DNA of 64,000 nt from Cyanobium sp. Morenito 9A2 (GTDB lineage Bacteria > Cyanobacteriota > Cyanobacteriia > PCC-6307 > Cyanobiaceae): positions 1 to 64,000 of the forward strand of contig NZ_JAGQBJ010000013.1 of the NCBI RefSeq assembly GCF_024345575.1, written 5' to 3'. Below are positions 60,617-64,000 of this stretch, piece after piece. Position numbers and translations under genes: made by a program. The notes under the pieces are model-generated. The model searched no databases. It had not been told where the DNA came from and saw only the letters and a program-made list of their open reading frames with translations. How positions within the stretch are numbered: the first letter of the stretch is position 1; each line of letters begins with the position of its first letter.

Positions 60617-60667
60617 GAATGGTGGCTGGCGTTGGCCCAGTTGTAGCCGAGTCAGAGCTGAGTGTCT

Positions 60668-61601
60668 TCAGTAGGCCTGATGCGCAGGAATCACCCCCCG
60701 CACTCCACCCCGCGGCTGCTCACAATCCCCTTCTCGCCTCAGGATCAGATGCCAATGCGCATGAAACACCGTCTGGCCGGCCGCTTCGCCTGAGTTCAGC
60801 CCCCCCTCTTGCGTTGAGCGAACCAGCCCAGCCGCTGATCCCGGCATCGTCAGCCGCGAGCTGCTCCCGCCGGCGCTTGAGCAGCTCCACCACCGCATTC
60901 CACTCCGGCTGGTGCAACTCCAGCCCGTCGGACACATGGCGCCTGGGGATCACCAGGCTGTGCCCCTCACTCACCGGATAGGCATCGGCGATACAGAGCG
61001 CCAGTTCGTTCTCCAGCAGCACCCGGCGGCTGTCCTCCTGCCTGATCTGGTAGCTGGCGAGGAGTCCGCGAAAGTCGGTGCGATCCGTGTCCCGCTTGCC
61101 CGTATTGCAGCGGAAGCAGAGGGCCTGGACGTTGGAGAGGTCGTCGGGTCCTCCTTGGTTTCTGGGGATGATGTGATCCACCTCCAGGGCGCACTGGTGC
61201 TCGTGGGCGCCGCAGAATTCGCAGCGGCCTCGGGCGCGGGTGAGCACGCGGTACTTGATGGAGCCGCTGATCGGGCTGCGGTGGCGGCTGCGGTGGGCAA
61301 ACACCTCCTCGCCGCGCTGGGCGCGGAAGGCGTCGAGGCGCTGCCGGCAGAGGGCCAGGAGCTCATCGCGCTCGGCGTCGCTCAGCTCGCTTGCGCCAAT
61401 AAGGCTTTAGACCCCACTGCCGTAGGTGGTGATGCCGTTGCCGGTGAGCACCTTGCCCACCATCCGCTTGACACGTTCGCTGTAGTAGTCGATCTGGGTC
61501 ACGTCCTCGCCCAGGATCCTGCGGGCGACGTCCTGCACTGGGGCGGGGCTGCGGCGGCCCAGCAGTTCCATGAGCATGAGCGGTTGATAGATGTGGCTCA
61601 T
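60668..61601 (-). pseudogene. HNH nuclease-HIT hydrolase fusion, nonsense plus frameshift
   Basis: Start SHIYQPLMLMELLGRRSPAP, DVTQIDYYSERVKRMVGKVL, then TAA at 61409; the same frame then continues SELSDAERDELLALCRQRLD. The HNH part follows (RGRCEFCGAHEHQCALEVDH; IIPRNQGGPDDLSNVQALCF), then a HIT domain (CIADAYPVSEGHSLVIPRRH). At a seven-G run (60806-60800) the frame shifts and the HIT end (SGEAAGQTVFHAHWHLILRR, with HxHxH) continues in another frame to 60668. A Tyr codon mutated to TAA and one extra G would explain both breaks. Confidence 0.75.
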
Positions 61602-61821
61602 GCGCATCCGCCGCGTCAAGTAGTCGCGCAGGCGTTCGTAGGTGGGGGAGTGGGCAGGGGGCGTGGAGCGATGCTGGCGGTTGCCGGGCGCTCCGGCCAG
61701 GTTGGGTTTTGGGCGGCCCGTCAGGCAGGAGCACCTGCTGGGATCCCTTCTGGTTTGGGCGCGTGGCGGCTGCAACCAACCCGGCTCCGGGAGTGGCTGT
61801 GCCGCCCCAGCCAGCCCTAAG

Positions 61822-61833
61822 ATGTGTACACAT
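61822..61833. promoter_or_regulatory. Perfect 12-bp palindrome before the Phd-like antitoxin
   Basis: ATGTGTACACAT, overlapping a possible -10 (TAAGAT, 61818-61823) and 17 bp before GTG 61850. Phd antitoxins repress their own genes at such palindromes, so this is a likely operator. Confidence 0.55.
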
Positions 61834-61849
61834 TTGGCGGGAGGACGGC

Positions 61850-62129
61850 GTGACGACCCGTATTGGCATCCGTGAACTCAGGTCCCGGCTGGCCTCCCAT
61901 CTGGAATCGTCCACGCCGATTGAGGTGACCCGCCATGGCCGCACCATTGGCCTCTTCGTGCCCTTGCCCCAGCAAGGCAACCTGAGTGATCGGGACAAGG
62001 TCTTGGAGGCTGGCCGGCTGCTGCATGCTGCTGCAGGCGGAACTGGAGCGCCTCGGCCTCAGCGAAGACGGGCTCAGTGCCGACGTCAAGGCCTGGCGGA
62101 AAGGTCACCGTGACCAGCCAACGGTTTGA
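61850..62129 (+). pseudogene. Phd/YefM-family antitoxin, frameshifted
   Basis: From GTG 61850 (GGAGG upstream): TTRIGIRELRSRLASHLESS, TPIEVTRHGRTIGLFVPLPQ, SDRDKVLEAGRLL, the Phd DNA-binding fold. Around 62025 the frame breaks; the toxin-binding tail LQAELERLGLSEDGLSADVK then AWRKGHRDQPTV continues in the next frame to TGA 62127. No PIN or Doc toxin follows; instead a duplicated HNH-HIT fragment lies there. The N-terminal part could still bind DNA. Confidence 0.65.
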
Positions 62130-62132
62130 GTG

Positions 62133-62402
62133 AGGTTCCCCCAGGATCCGGCGGGTCACGTCCTGCGCGGGGGCCGGGCTGTGGCGGCTGATCAGCTCCA
62201 ACCGCTACGCGGACGCCTTCGGCTGCAGCATCAATGGCTGGTAAATGTGGCTCATGCGCATCCGCCGCGTCACGTCGTCGTGCAGGCGAAGGAAGGCAGC
62301 AGAGGGGCAGTTGGCCATGGAGTGATGCTGGCGGCTGCCGGGCGACCGGGCGGGCTTGGCTTGGGGTGGCCCATCCGGCGGGCACCCCTGCTGGAACCCC
62401 CT
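62133..62402 (-). pseudogene. Partial duplicate of the HNH-HIT gene start and leader
   Basis: The minus strand repeats the first ~30 codons of the gene at 61601 (MRMSHIYQPLML ... SPAPAQDVTRRILGE) plus ~140 bp of its upstream region (compare 61500-61745 with 62135-62402). A 27-nt repeat (R6) interrupts it between PLML and ELISRHSPAP. The gene body is absent. It looks like a segmental duplication followed by decay. Confidence 0.7.
62200..62226 (-). repeat. 27-nt dispersed repeat, copy R6
   Basis: The minus strand core reads GAAGGCGTCCGCGTAGCGGT, a diverged member of the R1-R5 family. Relative to the uninterrupted HNH-HIT copy (61570-61580) it replaces 3 nt (ATG), net +24, like R1-R3. It introduces a stop (TAG) in the host frame. 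Confidence 0.65.
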
Positions 62403-62523
62403 CTGGCGTGATCGCCTGACGGCGCCACGGCCAGAGCATGACGCGCTTCGATCGGCAGCTCCTGCCAGCCCCTTCGCCCTGGTCCTGCCGGGGGCTGCCA
62501 GAGTGATCGGGCTGCGGTGTCCC

Positions 62524-64000
62524 ATGCCTACCCACGGCCCGCCCCTGGCCACCCCGATCGACCTGAACCGCCTTCTGGAGGCCGGCCTCGGGCGCGACCC
62601 GGCGGCAGCGGCGCTGCAGGATCTCACCCACGCCATCAGCTGGGCCGAGCTCGATCGCCAGGTGGAGCAACTGGCCCGGGCCTACCGGCGGCTGGGACTG
62701 CAACGGGGCGACCGGCTCGCCTCCCTGATCCCCAACCGGGTGGAGCTGGTCGTCCATTACCTGGCCGGGCTGCGCAGCGGTCTGGTGCTCACCCCGCTCA
62801 ATTATCGCTACGTGCCGCCGGAGATCGACCATGCCCTGGCGGTGAGCGGGGCGTCGGCCCTGGTGTTCCACGGCGAACGGCTGGCCGATGTGAAGGCCAG
62901 CGCCGTGGCGGGCAGGTTGCCGCTGGGCTGCCTCCGCATCGATGATCCCACCGGTTTCGAGGGTCTGCTGGCCGCGGCCCCCGCCGCCGGCGGCGCCCCG
63001 CCCTGGCCCGCGCTGGCCGACGACGATCCCTGCTTCCTCTACTTCACCTCCGGCAGCACCGGCCGGCCCAAGGGGGTGACCCACAGCCGGGCCAGCTTCG
63101 CCGCCGTGCTCACTTCCCTGATCCAGGCCAGCGAACTGAAGGCCGGCGAGGAAGTGCTGGCTGGCAGTTCGGTGGCCCACATCGCCTCCTCCACCCTCGT
63201 GCTGGCGGCCCTGGCCACCGGCGCCTCCGCCGCCATCGCCAGCCCCATCGATGCGGCCACCGTGGAAACCCTGCTGCGGCGCCACCGGCCGACGCTGCTG
63301 TTGATGCTGCCCGCGGCCCTGTTCGAACTGATCCGCGATGAACGGCTCCAGCCGACGGATCTGGCATCGATCCGCCTCTGCATCAGCGGCGGCGACAAGG
63401 TGCCCCACCAGCTGCAGGAGGAGTTCCGCCAGGCCGCCGGCTTCGGCATCGACGAATGCTTCGGCATGAGCGAGATCGGCTACGCCACCCTGGCGCCCCC
63501 ATCGGGGCTCAACCGGATCGGTTCGGTGGGCCGGCTCTGCCCGGGGTTCCGCGCCAGCCTGCGCGATGAGCACGGCGCCGAGGTGGCCCCGGGCGAGCAG
63601 GGTCGCCTCTGGATCCAGGCGCCTTCGATGATGGTGGGCTACTGGGACAACCCCCAGGCCACCGCCGAGACCATCGTGCAGGGATGGCTGGACAGCGGCG
63701 ATGAGATGCGCGTCGACGCCGACGGCTACTTCTGGTTCTGCGGCCGCCGTAAGCAGATCATCGTGCACGACAGCTCCAACATCTGCCCCCAGGAGGTGGA
63801 GGAGGCGCTGGCGGAACATCCGGCGGTGGATCTGGTGGGGGTGATCGGCATCCAGGACCCGGTGCATGGCGAGAACGTGCTGGCCTACCTGACCCTGCGC
63901 CCGGATCAGCCCGTCCCCAGCGAGGCCGAACTGATCGCCTTCGCCCGGGCCCGGGTGGGCTACAAGGCTCCCGAAGAGATCCGCGTGCTGCCCGAGCTGC
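62524..64000 (+). CDS. AMP-dependent acyl-CoA synthetase/ligase (cut by window edge)
   Basis: 492 residues visible. The ANL-superfamily signatures are all present: P-loop FLYFTSGSTGRPKGVTHSRA (about 173-192), LCISGGDKVPHQLQEEFRQA, the A5 motif IDECFGMSEIGYATL, GYWDNPQATAETIVQGWLDS, GDEMRVDADGYFWFCGRRKQ (A7/A8) and NICPQEVEEALAEHPAVDLV. It activates a carboxylic acid as acyl-AMP and joins it to CoA or another thiol; the substrate is unknown. ATG 62524. The stop lies beyond 64000. Confidence 0.9.
   Translation, partial: MPTHGPPLATPIDLNRLLEAGLGRDPAAAALQDLTHAISWAELDRQVEQLARAYRRLGLQRGDRLASLIPNRVELVVHYLAGLRSGLVLTPLNYRYVPPEIDHALAVSGASALVFHGERLADVKASAVAGRLPLGCLRIDDPTGFEGLLAAAPAAGGAPPWPALADDDPCFLYFTSGSTGRPKGVTHSRASFAAVLTSLIQASELKAGEEVLAGSSVAHIASSTLVLAALATGASAAIASPIDAATVETLLRRHRPTLLLMLPAALFELIRDERLQPTDLASIRLCISGGDKVPHQLQEEFRQAAGFGIDECFGMSEIGYATLAPPSGLNRIGSVGRLCPGFRASLRDEHGAEVAPGEQGRLWIQAPSMMVGYWDNPQATAETIVQGWLDSGDEMRVDADGYFWFCGRRKQIIVHDSSNICPQEVEEALAEHPAVDLVGVIGIQDPVHGENVLAYLTLRPDQPVPSEAELIAFARARVGYKAPEEIRVLPEL

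Noticed and set aside
62086-63867. A 593-codon minus-strand open frame
   Set aside because: Antisense shadow of the acyl-CoA synthetase; His/Gln/Gly-rich composition without domains.
1-64000. tRNA, rRNA, riboswitch or complete insertion sequence
   Set aside because: I looked for cloverleaf T-arm patterns, rRNA cores and transposase motifs (DDE, HUH, serine recombinase) and found none convincing; short RNAs could still be missed.

Overview
The window comes from a GC-rich bacterial chromosome, most likely a unicellular freshwater or brackish cyanobacterium of the Cyanobium/Synechococcus group. This is inferred from gene content. Cyanobacteria-typical families include DUF2811, DUF2808 and a PAP/fibrillin protein. 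Other fitting families are a CbiX-type chelatase with a His-rich tail, a type II NADH dehydrogenase, a CRTISO-like desaturase and algal/cyanobacterial-type SelO. There are occasional GCGATCGC (HIP1) octamers and a site matching the cyanobacterial LexA box. I see no rRNA, tRNA, CRISPR array or complete transposon.

Layout. 1-17.9 kb is mostly ordinary chromosome: the start of a filamentous-haemagglutinin-like exoprotein, a GMC oxidoreductase, CbiX, a cellulose-synthase-like glycosyltransferase, ArfB, PilZ and TerB proteins, a PCC-glutaredoxin fusion and NDH-2. 18-34.9 kb holds three class-C beta-lactamase-like proteins, flavoenzymes and small secreted proteins. Between them lie long gene-poor stretches with decayed genes (hicAB, polyamine-transporter permeases, padR). 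34.9-45.4 kb holds two very similar selO genes among toxin-antitoxin pairs, some broken, and a scrambled fragment of a helicase gene. A truncated paralogue of that helicase lies at 45.5-47.4 kb.

47.7-61.6 kb is a defence island. It opens with a CBS-HEPN-like-DUF3293 protein of lower GC. An operon of start/stop-overlapping genes follows: hsdM, abiEi, abiEii, hsdS, an HTH-ImmA/IrrE protease, a DUF4411 PIN-like protein, and hsdR carrying a C-terminal AlbA_2 (Schlafen-like) domain. After it come a small unknown protein, a PUA/EVE-like-HNH nuclease and a broken HNH-HIT gene. The window ends with a broken Phd antitoxin, a partial duplication of the HNH-HIT gene start, and an acyl-CoA synthetase cut by the right edge.

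Two observations stand out. The first is a composite type I restriction operon with two toxin-antitoxin modules stitched between its subunit genes and an HsdR-AlbA_2 fusion. The second is a family of 27-nt dispersed repeats. Where an uninterrupted paralogue exists in the same window (four copies scorable), each repeat sits where the paralogue has 3 nt, a net gain of 24 nt, and it occurs in both orientations. All functional calls are from sequence reading only; no database search was run.
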